Assembly: GCA_964623055.1 (NCBI GenBank) | Contig: CAZURK010000011.1 | Span: 1-64,000, forward strand | Length of the DNA: 64,000 nucleotides | Direction of reading: 5' to 3' | From: JADHUC01 sp964623055 | GTDB taxonomy: Bacteria; Planctomycetota; Planctomycetia; Pirellulales; Pirellulaceae | Shown here: piece by piece, positions 35,185 to 44,090 of the stretch | Layout of the letters: each line of letters opens with the position of its first letter | Numbering within the stretch: the first letter of the stretch is position 1 | Program-made: the position numbers and the translations under genes | Notes under the pieces: model-generated | The model's input: only the letters and a program-made list of their open reading frames with translations | What the model was told of the DNA's origin: nothing | The model's database searches: none

Positions 35185-36048
35185 ATGCCACTTGCGACGA
35201 ACAGGCTATCGTGGTGTTTTCTCTTATTCGGGCTCGTGGTCACGGTTGCGTCTCGGGCTGATGCTGATGAGCCGGAGGCAGATTCGAAAGGCCGACCGGA
35301 TCCCGTTGTGCAGGTGGAGAAGGCTCGCGAAAAAGTGGATGCGGCGATCGAGCATCTGCGAGAAGACGTGGCCGATCCCCTCAAACGCCTGGCAAGAAAG
35401 GATATCGACTTGGCGAGAGAGCTTGACGGCGTCATTAGGCGCGATCGGGACGGCATTCAGATGGCGATCGAAGACGAGCGAAAGACCGTGCAGGACGCCT
35501 ATCTTTGGCTGGATCAATACACGGATGATCTCGACGAGGCGTATGCGGAATCGCAACGCGAGTGCGCCCATCTCCTGCAATCGGAGAATCAATCGATCCG
35601 CGCCATGGAGGAAATGCGCAAGGCACTCGCCGCGCTCACGGCTGCCAAGAAAGCGCCACCGGATGCCGTAGCGAAACCGAGCAAGGACCGCGAGAGGCTG
35701 TTGGCCGAAATTGAAGTATCTGCCGAGCGTCTCCAGGCGTTGCTTGAGGAACTGGCGGCGCTGCGTCAGCACGAAGAGACGAAAAGGAAAACGGAAGGCA
35801 AAGTCGTGGCAGTGAGCGCACGCGGGAACATCGAAATTACCCTCGGCACGAATCACGGATTGGCATACGGGCACGAGGTCGCGCTGTTTCGCAACTCCGG
35901 TGACGAGGTAGTCAAACTCGGCACTGCGATCGTGAAACTCGTACGCGCCGACCGCGCCGTAGCGGCGATCGCTACCGCCGCCCTAGCACGCGAAGTCAAG
36001 GTGGGTGATCGGGTGCGGATTCTGATCCGCGAAAAGAAACCCGAATAG
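35185..36048 (+). CDS. Exported coiled-coil protein with a small C-terminal beta domain
   Basis: The 287-residue protein starts at ATG 35185 about nine bases after AAGGAG, with a signal peptide (WCFLLFGLVVTVASRADA). Residues about 40-205 are strongly charged and helical, typical of coiled coil (VEKAREKVDAAIEHLREDV, LLAEIEVSAERLQALLEELA). The last about 80 residues form a compact beta domain, GKVVAVSARGNIEITLGTNH, VALFRN, VGDRVRI, a pattern common in bacterial flagellar-assembly-like (FlgT-C-like) or peptidoglycan-associated modules. It opens the plus-strand TPR/TIGR03067 region. No enzyme motif is visible. Confidence 0.8.
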   Translation: MPLATNRLSWCFLLFGLVVTVASRADADEPEADSKGRPDPVVQVEKAREKVDAAIEHLREDVADPLKRLARKDIDLARELDGVIRRDRDGIQMAIEDERKTVQDAYLWLDQYTDDLDEAYAESQRECAHLLQSENQSIRAMEEMRKALAALTAAKKAPPDAVAKPSKDRERLLAEIEVSAERLQALLEELAALRQHEETKRKTEGKVVAVSARGNIEITLGTNHGLAYGHEVALFRNSGDEVVKLGTAIVKLVRADRAVAAIATAALAREVKVGDRVRILIREKKPE

Positions 36049-36121
36049 AAACTTTCCCATACCTAAGCTGACCGTGGGCAGACAGCGAAGGGGAAGAAGC
36101 CAAGAAGCGAGAACTCATGCC

Positions 36122-36568
36122 ATGCAGCCAGATGAGATTCCATCGTTTTTGCGCGAGCTTCTGACTGCCGCAGAGCAGGCAGGGGAGGACCGATCGGGTT
36201 TGCTCTCCGTGCTCGAACGGTTCGACATCCGCCAGTCACCCGGCCCGCGATCCGAGGCGAAAGCGGAGTCGGACGATCGAATTCGCGAATTGGTGCGATT
36301 GCCGGAAGAAATGACATCAGTGTCGCCGCACGAGCGATACACTCGGTGCCCGTCGATCTGCTGGTTCCCCGCGTCCTCAACACTCGGGCTCAAGATCGAA
36401 ACGCTTTTCGAGTACCGCACTCACGGCCATCACTTCCGCGAAGAACCGCGAGGTACCCGATACGGACCTCTGGGGTATTTGAAGTTCTTGGATCTCATTC
36501 TCGACAATCTGCCGTCGCTCAAGTGGGCAATTCAACAGAGGTGGCCATCGCCCAACGAAAGTCCGTAG
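36122..36568 (+). CDS. Small hypothetical protein
   Basis: The 148-residue protein (from ATG 36122; a further upstream ATG at 36074 is possible) lacks a signal peptide. A helical N-terminal part (PSFLRELLTAAEQAGEDRS) is followed by a Pro/Ser-rich part with a Cys pair (YTRCPSICWFPAS) and a C-terminal segment with Leu-rich helix (GYLKFLDLILDNLPSLKWAI). I do not recognise a family. The ribosome-binding site is weak. Its 3' end lies just before the duplicated promoter block. Confidence 0.5.
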   Translation: MQPDEIPSFLRELLTAAEQAGEDRSGLLSVLERFDIRQSPGPRSEAKAESDDRIRELVRLPEEMTSVSPHERYTRCPSICWFPASSTLGLKIETLFEYRTHGHHFREEPRGTRYGPLGYLKFLDLILDNLPSLKWAIQQRWPSPNESP

Positions 36569-36579
36569 CCGGCCAGCAG

Positions 36580-36673
36580 AATTGACACGGCCCCCCAGAG
36601 TGGTAGACTGCATTTTGAACGTGCTCGGTCAGCGTATGAGAGCGGTGCCGTAGTACGTCGCTCTCGCGCGCGG
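36580..36673 (+). promoter_or_regulatory. Duplicated promoter block, copy 1 (upstream of the TPR/TIGR03067 gene)
   Basis: The 94 bases match 41129-41222 with about six substitutions. They contain a sigma-70-like promoter: TTGACA at 36582-36587, 16-base spacer, TAGACT at 36604-36609. The transcript would have a leader of about 220 bases before the ATG at 36837. Nothing else is recognised in 36674-36836 apart from the RBS. Confidence 0.6.
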
Positions 36674-36836
36674 TTGAGGCAACAGCTTGGTCACTTCCGA
36701 GGGCAGGCCAATGTGCTGGAGGACGAAAGAGGATGTGTGCCGCAGTGGTCTGTCAGAGTCTTGTGGCACGAACGTGTCTGGTGGTGAACAAGCATGACGA
36801 TGACGCTAACTCCCGTTCGACAGAAGGAGGCATCCC

Positions 36837-39800
36837 ATGTCTCGAACCTCGCGTCAGAAAACGGGTTGTTTTCAGCGATTGGTACTGGTGACGATGAACG
36901 CTTGGCTGGCTACCGGCTGTTTTGTTTGGGCTAGTGGTGTCCTACTAGTGGCCATCGCGGGGCCGGCAGAACCGGCCTGGGCACAGTTTGGGGTGGCGGT
37001 CAAAACGCAGTGCGGCATTTGCGGGAAATGGTTCGACGGAGCGTCCGTCCCGCCCCACTCGCCCTGTTACGACAAGGGTGGGGGTGGCGGAGCAAGACGC
37101 AGACCTGTCCCCAATACCTACGGTGTGGTCGCGCTTGTCAACGAGACGAACCGCAACATCACGTATTCCATCACTAGTTACGGCGGTGGCGGTTGGCTTC
37201 GCGAAACCGTCAAGCCCGGTCGGGGGCGGTCGCGCTGGTGGCGGCCCGCTGCCGATTTTCACGTGCGGTTTACTTCGGACGGAAAGACCAAGGCGTATCG
37301 TCTGGACGCCAACGTAATCCACGGCCGCGTTCCCAAGTACGAGGATGGTCGAAAGTACTACTTCTGGGATGGCGGCGGCCGGCTCGGACTCTATCAGTGG
37401 TCCCAGCGGGCATTGCAGCGGCAACGCGAAGAGGAAGAACTCCATGAAACTGCTAAGGGCCAAATCCGTGACGCCGACGCGGCCGTTGCCGGGGGAGACT
37501 TAGGTAAGGCCGAGGCCATTTTGGTGCGGGCTTTCACGTACTGGGCTTACATGGAAAGGCACGGTGTGAATGCTAATCGCATTCGCGACAAGCTGGTTAG
37601 CTTTTACGTCGGAGAGGGCGATAAAGCGTACCAAAACGACAACTGGGGCGCTGCGACGGAGTGGTACCGGAGGGCCACTCCGTACTACCCTGGCGACGCG
37701 ATCCTCAAGGCCAAGATCAAAGACGCCTCTGAGCGGAACCGAGATCGGTTGGAGGATCACTGGAGACAAGGCTGGGAGGCCGTGCAGCAGGCGACCGAAC
37801 AAGCGGCCGCTGCTAACATCGAAGAGGCTGTCACGGTCTTCTCCGAGGCTCTGATCAGTGACTGGCGGACTGCCCTTGGTGTCTGGACCGATCTCGAGTA
37901 CATGCTCAAGTCCAGCCATCGGTCCGGAAGCCACGCGCAGGCCAACGAAAGACTCCTCAAGGATCTTTCGGCAGCCATCGGGCAGTTCGACCGAATCATT
38001 GGGGAAGCGGAGGGCCTGAGAAAGCATGGCGAGTCGTTGCGGATGGACCTAGACAGACTTCGCCAGCAGGACATCGACAGGACATCATCCGCAGAGGTCG
38101 CGTCCTACAACGCTCAGGTGGAGAAACTTCGCGAAGGAATTGCGTCCCACAACAAGGGCTGCGCATCACTTCGGGTCGAGGTCCAGAGTCTGCAGACGGA
38201 TTTGAAAGCCCTCGCTCCCACGATCCACAATATCCTCAACAGCAGCCCTAGCTCTTGGACCATCGAAGCCCGGGATGGCGGAGCGCTGGCCATTGACTCG
38301 TCGGGAAGCAAGCGTAATGTCCCCCCTGCCGGACCATTCCTGCGCGGCGTCGTCTACGAAAGCGAACACCGCCTGCAACTGAAGCGATCGGATTCCATTG
38401 AGTTCAATGACGAATTGTTGAAACACGTAGTTGCCAGCCACGTGGCCCCCAAGAGCCAATTCCGCTTCGATGTCAAGGACGGAGTGGAGTACCTGACCGT
38501 TCTGAAGGGGCAACTGCGTCAAGTCGTCGATGTCTACAGTGATAAGGCTGACGCAGCCGCAGGCATGATTCGCAAGGAAACTGGGAAGGGTGTGGCATGG
38601 GTCAAGAAACAGTTGACTAGGCGTTGGCGAGTCAAAATGATAACCTGCGCGATCGCCCCACGCGGGACAGATTTTGTCGTCGACGTCGAGTCGGACTCGC
38701 GTACCGTTGTCAGCGTCGTGTCCGGCGAAGTCGAGGTTACCTTTCCGTCTGGTTGGCGAAGCGTACTTCCTCCACCAACCATCTCGGCGGGGCAGCAACT
38801 TGTCATCGACAGGTCCCACCTGGAGGGCAAATCGACTTACGACGACACGAGTCAGTGGCGCGTCACGCTCAACAAAGAGATTGGCGCCACCAAGATCGAA
38901 CAGCAGTGGCGTGAGGAGTTCGGCGAACCGCTGTCGTCGGTTGCCAAGGCCAAGAACTACGCAGAAGATGCAGCAGCTTTTGCCGACGCCGGTGATTATG
39001 ATAAGGCGATCGAATGGATCAACAAAGCAATCCGTGAATTGATTGAAGCCGGGACCGATGATCTGATCGACGAATATCGCGCGCGCCGCCGGGCGTATGC
39101 GGATTTGAGGAACGAGAGTTTGGATCGGGAGTTTGCGAACCTCCCGGTACCTGGCACGGAAAAGGAAGTCGCGAAGCTGCAGGGCTCGTGGATTATCCGA
39201 TCGGCGAGAGCATCCGGTAAGCCAATGCCGTATCCTGTGATTGCCAGAATGGAGTTCAAGGGCAGCCAGACGAGGCTTACATCCATCCCTGATGAACACG
39301 CGTGGGGACCCTTCAAGATCGACCTCGATGCATCACCGAAGCGGATCGACGTGCGAGACAAGTGGCACAAGTCGCTTGGCGTCTATGCGATGGATGGTGA
39401 CGAGCTGAAGATCTGCTTTGGCTCCGGCGCGTATGACAAACCAGCACGCCCACGCGGGTTGGAAAGCGAGTCCGGCACGAAAGAAATGTCGTTCGTACTG
39501 ACGCGGCTCACAAAAGAACAACGAACTCGCACCGATAAGGAATTCGACCGATTCCAGGGTACGTGGGTCGTGCAGTCCATGACTCATGGCGGGGCTGTGG
39601 AGCCACTTGATGGCGAATACTCCATGGAATTCAAAGGCAACAAGGTTACCCTCCACGACAAGAAAAACGGCAGGTCGGAAGACAAGGGCACATTCGACAT
39701 CAATGTCGTTGCGTACCCGAGGCAGATTGACATCTATGAACCGCGCACCGAAGACGCGACTCCTGCGGGCGAAGAAGACGAGCAGAGCGAGGACCAGGGG

Positions 39801-40331
39801 ATTGGCGAGAGGTTGGACTGGCAACCAGGAATTTACCAGTTCGATGGGGACTCACTGAAGATGTGCTTCGAGGAGGGGAAAAAGGACGCCCGGCCCACCG
39901 CGCTCACCAGTCAGAAAGGCACGGACCAGTGGTCGGTGGTGCTGAAACGTTCCACGGAAAGCGTTCACTCCGACGAAGCTATCCGGCTCAATGCGAACGA
40001 TGTTGACGCGTATTTCGGTCGAGGCGTCGCCCACAAGGGCAGGGGCGAGTTTGTCAAGGCGATCGCCGACTTCACTGAGGCGATTCGGCTAGACCCGCAC
40101 CACGCGGAGGCGTATTACAACCGGGGCCTCGCCCACTTTTACGAACGCGAATATGACAAGGCAATCGCTGATTTCAGCGAGGCAATTCGGATCAAGCCTG
40201 ACTTTGCGGCGGCGTACTTCAACCGGGCCGCTGCCTACAAGCGTGTGGGCAACACGGACAAAGCTGGCGAGGATGATGCCAAGGCGAGAGAACTCGGCTA
40301 CGAATACTACCGAGATAGAAAGAAAAGCTGA
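36837..40331 (+). CDS. Large exported TPR / FecR-like / TIGR03067 protein (paralogue A)
   Basis: The 1164-residue protein follows GGAGG and has a signal peptide (ending AWAQ). Residues about 57-80 carry CGICGKWFDGASVPPHSPC, a Cys/His cluster. The next 100 residues form a beta domain (YGVVALVNETNRNITYSITS). TPR-like helices fill about 190-330, and a coiled-coil stretch about 330-445. A FecR-like beta domain spans about 538-665 (IAPRGTDFVVDVESD, VVSVVSGEVEVTFPSG). Two TIGR03067 domains occupy about 777-892 and 902-1040 (KLQGSWIIRSA and RFQGTWVVQSM start; GVYAMDGDELKICF and GIYQFDGDSLKMCF). TPR repeats finish the protein (1050-1155, AYYNRGLAHFYEREYDKAIA). The first 170 residues are nearly identical to paralogue B at 41612, and the TIGR03067 part resembles the protein at 44091. 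Confidence 0.9.
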   Translation: MSRTSRQKTGCFQRLVLVTMNAWLATGCFVWASGVLLVAIAGPAEPAWAQFGVAVKTQCGICGKWFDGASVPPHSPCYDKGGGGGARRRPVPNTYGVVALVNETNRNITYSITSYGGGGWLRETVKPGRGRSRWWRPAADFHVRFTSDGKTKAYRLDANVIHGRVPKYEDGRKYYFWDGGGRLGLYQWSQRALQRQREEEELHETAKGQIRDADAAVAGGDLGKAEAILVRAFTYWAYMERHGVNANRIRDKLVSFYVGEGDKAYQNDNWGAATEWYRRATPYYPGDAILKAKIKDASERNRDRLEDHWRQGWEAVQQATEQAAAANIEEAVTVFSEALISDWRTALGVWTDLEYMLKSSHRSGSHAQANERLLKDLSAAIGQFDRIIGEAEGLRKHGESLRMDLDRLRQQDIDRTSSAEVASYNAQVEKLREGIASHNKGCASLRVEVQSLQTDLKALAPTIHNILNSSPSSWTIEARDGGALAIDSSGSKRNVPPAGPFLRGVVYESEHRLQLKRSDSIEFNDELLKHVVASHVAPKSQFRFDVKDGVEYLTVLKGQLRQVVDVYSDKADAAAGMIRKETGKGVAWVKKQLTRRWRVKMITCAIAPRGTDFVVDVESDSRTVVSVVSGEVEVTFPSGWRSVLPPPTISAGQQLVIDRSHLEGKSTYDDTSQWRVTLNKEIGATKIEQQWREEFGEPLSSVAKAKNYAEDAAAFADAGDYDKAIEWINKAIRELIEAGTDDLIDEYRARRRAYADLRNESLDREFANLPVPGTEKEVAKLQGSWIIRSARASGKPMPYPVIARMEFKGSQTRLTSIPDEHAWGPFKIDLDASPKRIDVRDKWHKSLGVYAMDGDELKICFGSGAYDKPARPRGLESESGTKEMSFVLTRLTKEQRTRTDKEFDRFQGTWVVQSMTHGGAVEPLDGEYSMEFKGNKVTLHDKKNGRSEDKGTFDINVVAYPRQIDIYEPRTEDATPAGEEDEQSEDQGIGERLDWQPGIYQFDGDSLKMCFEEGKKDARPTALTSQKGTDQWSVVLKRSTESVHSDEAIRLNANDVDAYFGRGVAHKGRGEFVKAIADFTEAIRLDPHHAEAYYNRGLAHFYEREYDKAIADFSEAIRIKPDFAAAYFNRAAAYKRVGNTDKAGEDDAKARELGYEYYRDRKKS

Positions 40332-40332
40332 T

Positions 40333-40404
40333 CGTCTCGTCACACTGGAGAGCCAGAAAGGCGCCGATCAAGGATCCGTAGTACTGAAATGGATGAAGGC
40401 GTTC
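40333..40404 (+). pseudogene. Relic of a TIGR03067 C-terminus
   Basis: Read in another frame than the preceding gene, 24 codons spell RLVTLESQKGADQGSVVLKW, which matches the ending LTSQKGTDQWSVVLKR of the TIGR03067 domain of the gene just upstream. It lies directly after its stop codon. It looks like leftover DNA of a former third domain or of the gene copy before the TPR tail was added. Confidence 0.55.
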
Positions 40405-40438
40405 ACAAACACCTGGCTGGCCTCGCGAAGAGATCGCT

Positions 40439-41074
40439 ATGAGCGGCGCTTCCTACACACGAACGGAGATGATTATCTCCGGCCTACTCTGCGGAGCGGG
40501 AGCGGCTCTGGGCGGAATCTATCACCGCCCCTGGTGGTGGTTAGCTTCAATCGCTGCATTCGCGGTTGCGATCTACCAACTCATTAAGTTGTGCTCGGGA
40601 GCGGGTGATATCCGAACACCACCGGACCCGAGACTCAGGGGAGCGGCCTGCGATTTCCTTAGGAACGCTCAGACGATGGGCTTTTCGCTCGTAGTGGCTC
40701 CCTTCAAGATGATGGAAGAGATCGTCAGGATCGGCCGGCATGGTTCACTTATTCCGTGGCCGGATGAAGACACACTGGTTGGCGGGGCCGATGCTCTTCG
40801 AGTCGCGAGGGAAACCCGGGTGAAGTGTATTGGCTGCAGTCGGGACTACACGGAACTGTACGCGGATGCTCTGCGCTCAAGGCAGGAAGGCACATCGTCT
40901 CACACCCAAAGCCCGGACATGCCGACGATCCACGGTTACTGCCCCAAATGTCATTCCAGCGCCGCAGAATTTCGCTACGGCGAGGGGGATGCAGGCGTTG
41001 GCATTGAGGATTTCAGCGACGACGAATATTGCGACGAGGAATTCGACGAAGAGGACGGTTTCGTGGAAGACTGA
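40439..41074 (+). CDS. Small membrane protein with zinc-ribbon-like motifs and an acidic tail
   Basis: The 211-residue protein has two hydrophobic stretches near the N-terminus (IISGLLCGAGAALGGIY and WWLASIAAFAVAIYQLI). Residues about 128-178 carry CIGCSRDYTELYADALRSR and GYCPKCHSSAAEF, two CxxC pairs fit for a zinc ribbon. The last 25 residues are mostly Asp and Glu. It is probably membrane-anchored with the ribbon in the cytoplasm. The start ATG 40439 has a weak purine run. No specific family is recognised. Its position between paralogue A and the second promoter block suggests it belongs to the repeated unit. Confidence 0.65.
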   Translation: MSGASYTRTEMIISGLLCGAGAALGGIYHRPWWWLASIAAFAVAIYQLIKLCSGAGDIRTPPDPRLRGAACDFLRNAQTMGFSLVVAPFKMMEEIVRIGRHGSLIPWPDEDTLVGGADALRVARETRVKCIGCSRDYTELYADALRSRQEGTSSHTQSPDMPTIHGYCPKCHSSAAEFRYGEGDAGVGIEDFSDDEYCDEEFDEEDGFVED

Positions 41075-41128
41075 GGACCTGGAGCGGCCGGTCTGTAGTC
41101 CCGAGAAACTGGCTTAGCCAGCCGGCCG

Positions 41129-41222
41129 AATTGACACGGCCCCCCAGAGTGGTAGACTGCATCTTGAACGTGCTCGGTCAGCATCTGAAAGCGGTGCCGT
41201 AGTACGTCGCTCTCTCGCCCGG
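41129..41222 (+). promoter_or_regulatory. Duplicated promoter block, copy 2
   Basis: This is the near-identical partner of 36580-36673. TTGACA is at 41131-41136 and TAGACT at 41153-41158 with the same 16-base spacer. Here the block is followed at 17 bases by a small secreted-protein gene and then by paralogue B. Confidence 0.6.
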
Positions 41223-41239
41223 AGAGAAAGGAGCGCAAC

Positions 41240-41530
41240 ATGCTCCGTCAGTGGCTGACTCTGTTCGCATTCTTTGCGGCGATGACGGCGCTACCGGTCG
41301 ACGCCCAGACGATTCCTCGCGAGGCGCACATCCCCGATCCGTTTCTTCTAACGCCACGCGCAGACCCGAAGCAGCCGGGCTGCCGTGCCCGGCACAAGAT
41401 CGGGGCGCATCACGTCACAGTGCTGTGTCCTCCAGGCGTTGCCTTTGCCGAGCGACCCGGACCGAGAGCCAATTCGCGTGGCAGACCGATGTTGTGCAAG
41501 GCGGAAGACGACGTCCTCCGTGACGCGTAA
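41240..41530 (+). CDS. Small secreted protein of unknown function
   Basis: The 96-residue protein starts behind AAGGAG (about 41228-41233) with a signal peptide (LTLFAFFAAMTALPVDA). The mature part of about 73 residues has three Cys (QPGCRAR, TVLCPPG and MLCKAE) and several Pro. No family is recognised. It occupies the space between the duplicated promoter block and the gene of paralogue B; the corresponding region before paralogue A has no such gene. Confidence 0.5.
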   Translation: MLRQWLTLFAFFAAMTALPVDAQTIPREAHIPDPFLLTPRADPKQPGCRARHKIGAHHVTVLCPPGVAFAERPGPRANSRGRPMLCKAEDDVLRDA

Positions 41531-41611
41531 GGGGTGTACGGGGAGAAGGTACTTGGTTGTGAAAGAGCATGACGACGACGCTCACTCCTGCACAGCGGAA
41601 GGAGGTATCCC

Positions 41612-44077
41612 ATGTCTCGAACTCCGCGTCGAAGAACGGGTGGTTGTCAGCGATTGGTGCTCATGACGATGAACGCCTGGCTGGCTACCGGCTGTCTTGT
41701 TTGGGCTAGTGGTGTCCTGCTGGTCACCACCGTCGGACCGACGAAATCGGCATGGGCACAGATACCTGGCGGGCCGGTCAAGACGCAATGCGGGAAGTGC
41801 GGTAAGTGGTTCGATGGTGGATCGGTGCCTCGGCACGCGCCCTGTTACAGAGACCCTCCGCCCCCTCCGCCCCCGTCTAACACCTATGGAGTGGTCGCGA
41901 TTGTCAACAAAACAGACCGCGATGTCGAGTGTCGCATCCGCGCCTATAGAGGCGGAGGCTGGGTGACGGAGACTATCAAGGCGGGCAGCGGTCGGTCTCG
42001 ATCGTGGCGTCCCGCCTCGAACTTCCAGGTGAGGTTCTCTTCGGGCGGCAAGACCAAGGAGTATCGTCTAGTAGCCAATGTGGTCCGAAACCGCGAGCCC
42101 AAGTACGAGGATGGCCGGAAGTACTATTTCTCAGAGCATCGCGGATCGCTTGATCTCTATAACCAACCCCCGCCTCCGTCGGCGAAGGAGCGGGCGAGCG
42201 AGATGAGCCGTAAGGCATTTGCGGCGTACGAGAAGAAGGACTACAAGACCGCCCTGTACTACTATGAGAAGGCCGCCGAGTTGGACCCCGATAATAACAG
42301 ACATTACTGCAATACCTTGAGATTGCGTAACCTTCTGGGGATCGTGGCGTTCGAAGACGACGACTTGGATCAGGCGGAATCGTACTTTGGAAAAGTCACC
42401 TCCGTGAGCGTACGACTAACCACCGGTGGACCCATGCATACGGAAGACGTCAAGGAACAGTCTGCACTGGCGTTTGCTTGGCGAGGTCACATCGCCATGA
42501 AACGAGAAGACTGGAAAACGGCAGCCCAGCTTTTCAAGATGGCTTTGTGGTATGCACCGAAAGACGAAGACTATCAGGAGTTTCTGAAGAACGCCGAACG
42601 GAAAGCCGCACAAGAAAAACAAAGAGAAGAGGAAGAGCGGCTTGGACAGTTGGCCGCCGATGCCCGCGAGAGAGGCCGCAGGGCAACAAGCAATAAGGAT
42701 TGGGCGCTAGCCGTTGAGTGCTTCCAAAAAGCACAGAATTATGTCCCCAACGACAAGGCGACACAGGATCTTCTGAACAAGGCACGGCAGGAACAGAAGG
42801 CGGCAGTTGCCCGCGAGAAGGGTCGCAAGGCGATGCGCGATGAGGACTGGGCAAAGGCCATCGACTGCTTCCAAGAATCGCTAGATTACGGTCCCGGTGA
42901 CAAGGCCACGCTGGATCTTCTGGCCGAGGCGCGACGAGAGCAGCGAAACCAAGACGAACTGGGGCAACGCAAGCAGGAGTTCAACGAACAGGTGTTCAAT
43001 CTGCGCGATGCCCTCGCGCGGTCTACCGCAAGCGACGTGACCATGCCGACGTTTGATGCGGGGATGGCGGAAGCGTTCAATTTGCAGGATAGCATTGCGC
43101 GATCCGTTGCGGGCATGCAAGCTCCCTCAGCAAGCGGACCGCTCTCCGAGAAGGAGGAGTGGGTTAAACTGAAACGCAGGTTGGCCAGGCTTCGCGGCGG
43201 GTTGGACGAGCAAGAGGACGCCTTGTTTATCTGGTTGGCCGGGCCAGAGTATGCGGCCAGTCTTGTTCGTGGCGGTTACGATCCCGATTCAACCGAGTCC
43301 ATCGAAGCACTGATCATGATCGTTGAAGCAATGAAAATCGATGCCAAGACGGACAAGGAACTTGCTCGCATTGAACAATTCAGGAAATTGGCACGACAGT
43401 GGAAGGACAAGAAGGGGTTTTATCTGGCGAGCAGACAGGCGCTTTATCAGGCGCGTTCGGCAGAGTTGCATGTGAAAATCGATCACGAGTTCGAGATGAC
43501 GCTGTATCGCGCGAGAAACGCTAGGAGCAAGGAATGGTCCACAGAAATGGACAAGCTGCGAGCCAAGCTCCGGCCGGGAGAGACGTTGACAAGCAGGGAA
43601 CGTGACGATCAGCAATTCGCTGCCGAGATGAAGGTGGCTTCTACCCGTGTTTGGGAAAGTTACCAGAAACGCGAGGGCGAGGCGCAGGAGTGGCTCGAAC
43701 GGGAACACGCGAAGTACTCCAGTGACTCGCCGCAAACAGACGATCCCGAGAAGGAACGCAAGATTCGCGACGCACGGATCAGGTGGTCAATTACAGCAAC
43801 CAGGGTGGTCCAAGTCTTTTTCAACAAGGCGGACAGCGAATCGCTGTACGCCTACGAGAGGTTCGTCGATAGGGGCATGCTCAAGAACAAGGAAGCACCC
43901 TTGGCGACGCAGATCAAGACCGACCCCAATGCGCGCACGCTTGTCACCGATTACCTCATGCCAATTCGCATCCGGCTGTGGGAAGACTTGAAGAGGATCA
44001 GGGAAGATCACCAGGAGAACCTCAACCGTGAAATCCGAGAGATCTTGGATAAAAAAGGAACGCCGGGTATTCGCTAA
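41612..44077 (+). CDS. Exported TPR / coiled-coil protein (paralogue B)
   Basis: The 821-residue protein starts behind GGAGG at 41612. Its first 170-190 residues match paralogue A: the signal peptide, the Cys cluster CGKCGKWFDGGSVPRHAPC and the beta domain (YGVVAIVNKTDRDVECRIRA). TPR repeats cover about 195-450: AFAAYEKKDYKTALYYYEKA, AWRGHIAMKREDWKTAAQLF and two tandem units (TSNKDWALAVECFQKAQNYV and MRDEDWAKAIDCFQESLDYG). The rest is charged helix and coiled coil. It lacks the FecR and TIGR03067 domains of paralogue A; those occur in the next gene. The next gene starts 14 bases after its stop, so they are probably one operon. Confidence 0.88.
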   Translation: MSRTPRRRTGGCQRLVLMTMNAWLATGCLVWASGVLLVTTVGPTKSAWAQIPGGPVKTQCGKCGKWFDGGSVPRHAPCYRDPPPPPPPSNTYGVVAIVNKTDRDVECRIRAYRGGGWVTETIKAGSGRSRSWRPASNFQVRFSSGGKTKEYRLVANVVRNREPKYEDGRKYYFSEHRGSLDLYNQPPPPSAKERASEMSRKAFAAYEKKDYKTALYYYEKAAELDPDNNRHYCNTLRLRNLLGIVAFEDDDLDQAESYFGKVTSVSVRLTTGGPMHTEDVKEQSALAFAWRGHIAMKREDWKTAAQLFKMALWYAPKDEDYQEFLKNAERKAAQEKQREEEERLGQLAADARERGRRATSNKDWALAVECFQKAQNYVPNDKATQDLLNKARQEQKAAVAREKGRKAMRDEDWAKAIDCFQESLDYGPGDKATLDLLAEARREQRNQDELGQRKQEFNEQVFNLRDALARSTASDVTMPTFDAGMAEAFNLQDSIARSVAGMQAPSASGPLSEKEEWVKLKRRLARLRGGLDEQEDALFIWLAGPEYAASLVRGGYDPDSTESIEALIMIVEAMKIDAKTDKELARIEQFRKLARQWKDKKGFYLASRQALYQARSAELHVKIDHEFEMTLYRARNARSKEWSTEMDKLRAKLRPGETLTSRERDDQQFAAEMKVASTRVWESYQKREGEAQEWLEREHAKYSSDSPQTDDPEKERKIRDARIRWSITATRVVQVFFNKADSESLYAYERFVDRGMLKNKEAPLATQIKTDPNARTLVTDYLMPIRIRLWEDLKRIREDHQENLNREIREILDKKGTPGIR

Positions 44078-44090
44078 GGGAGTCCCTGCC

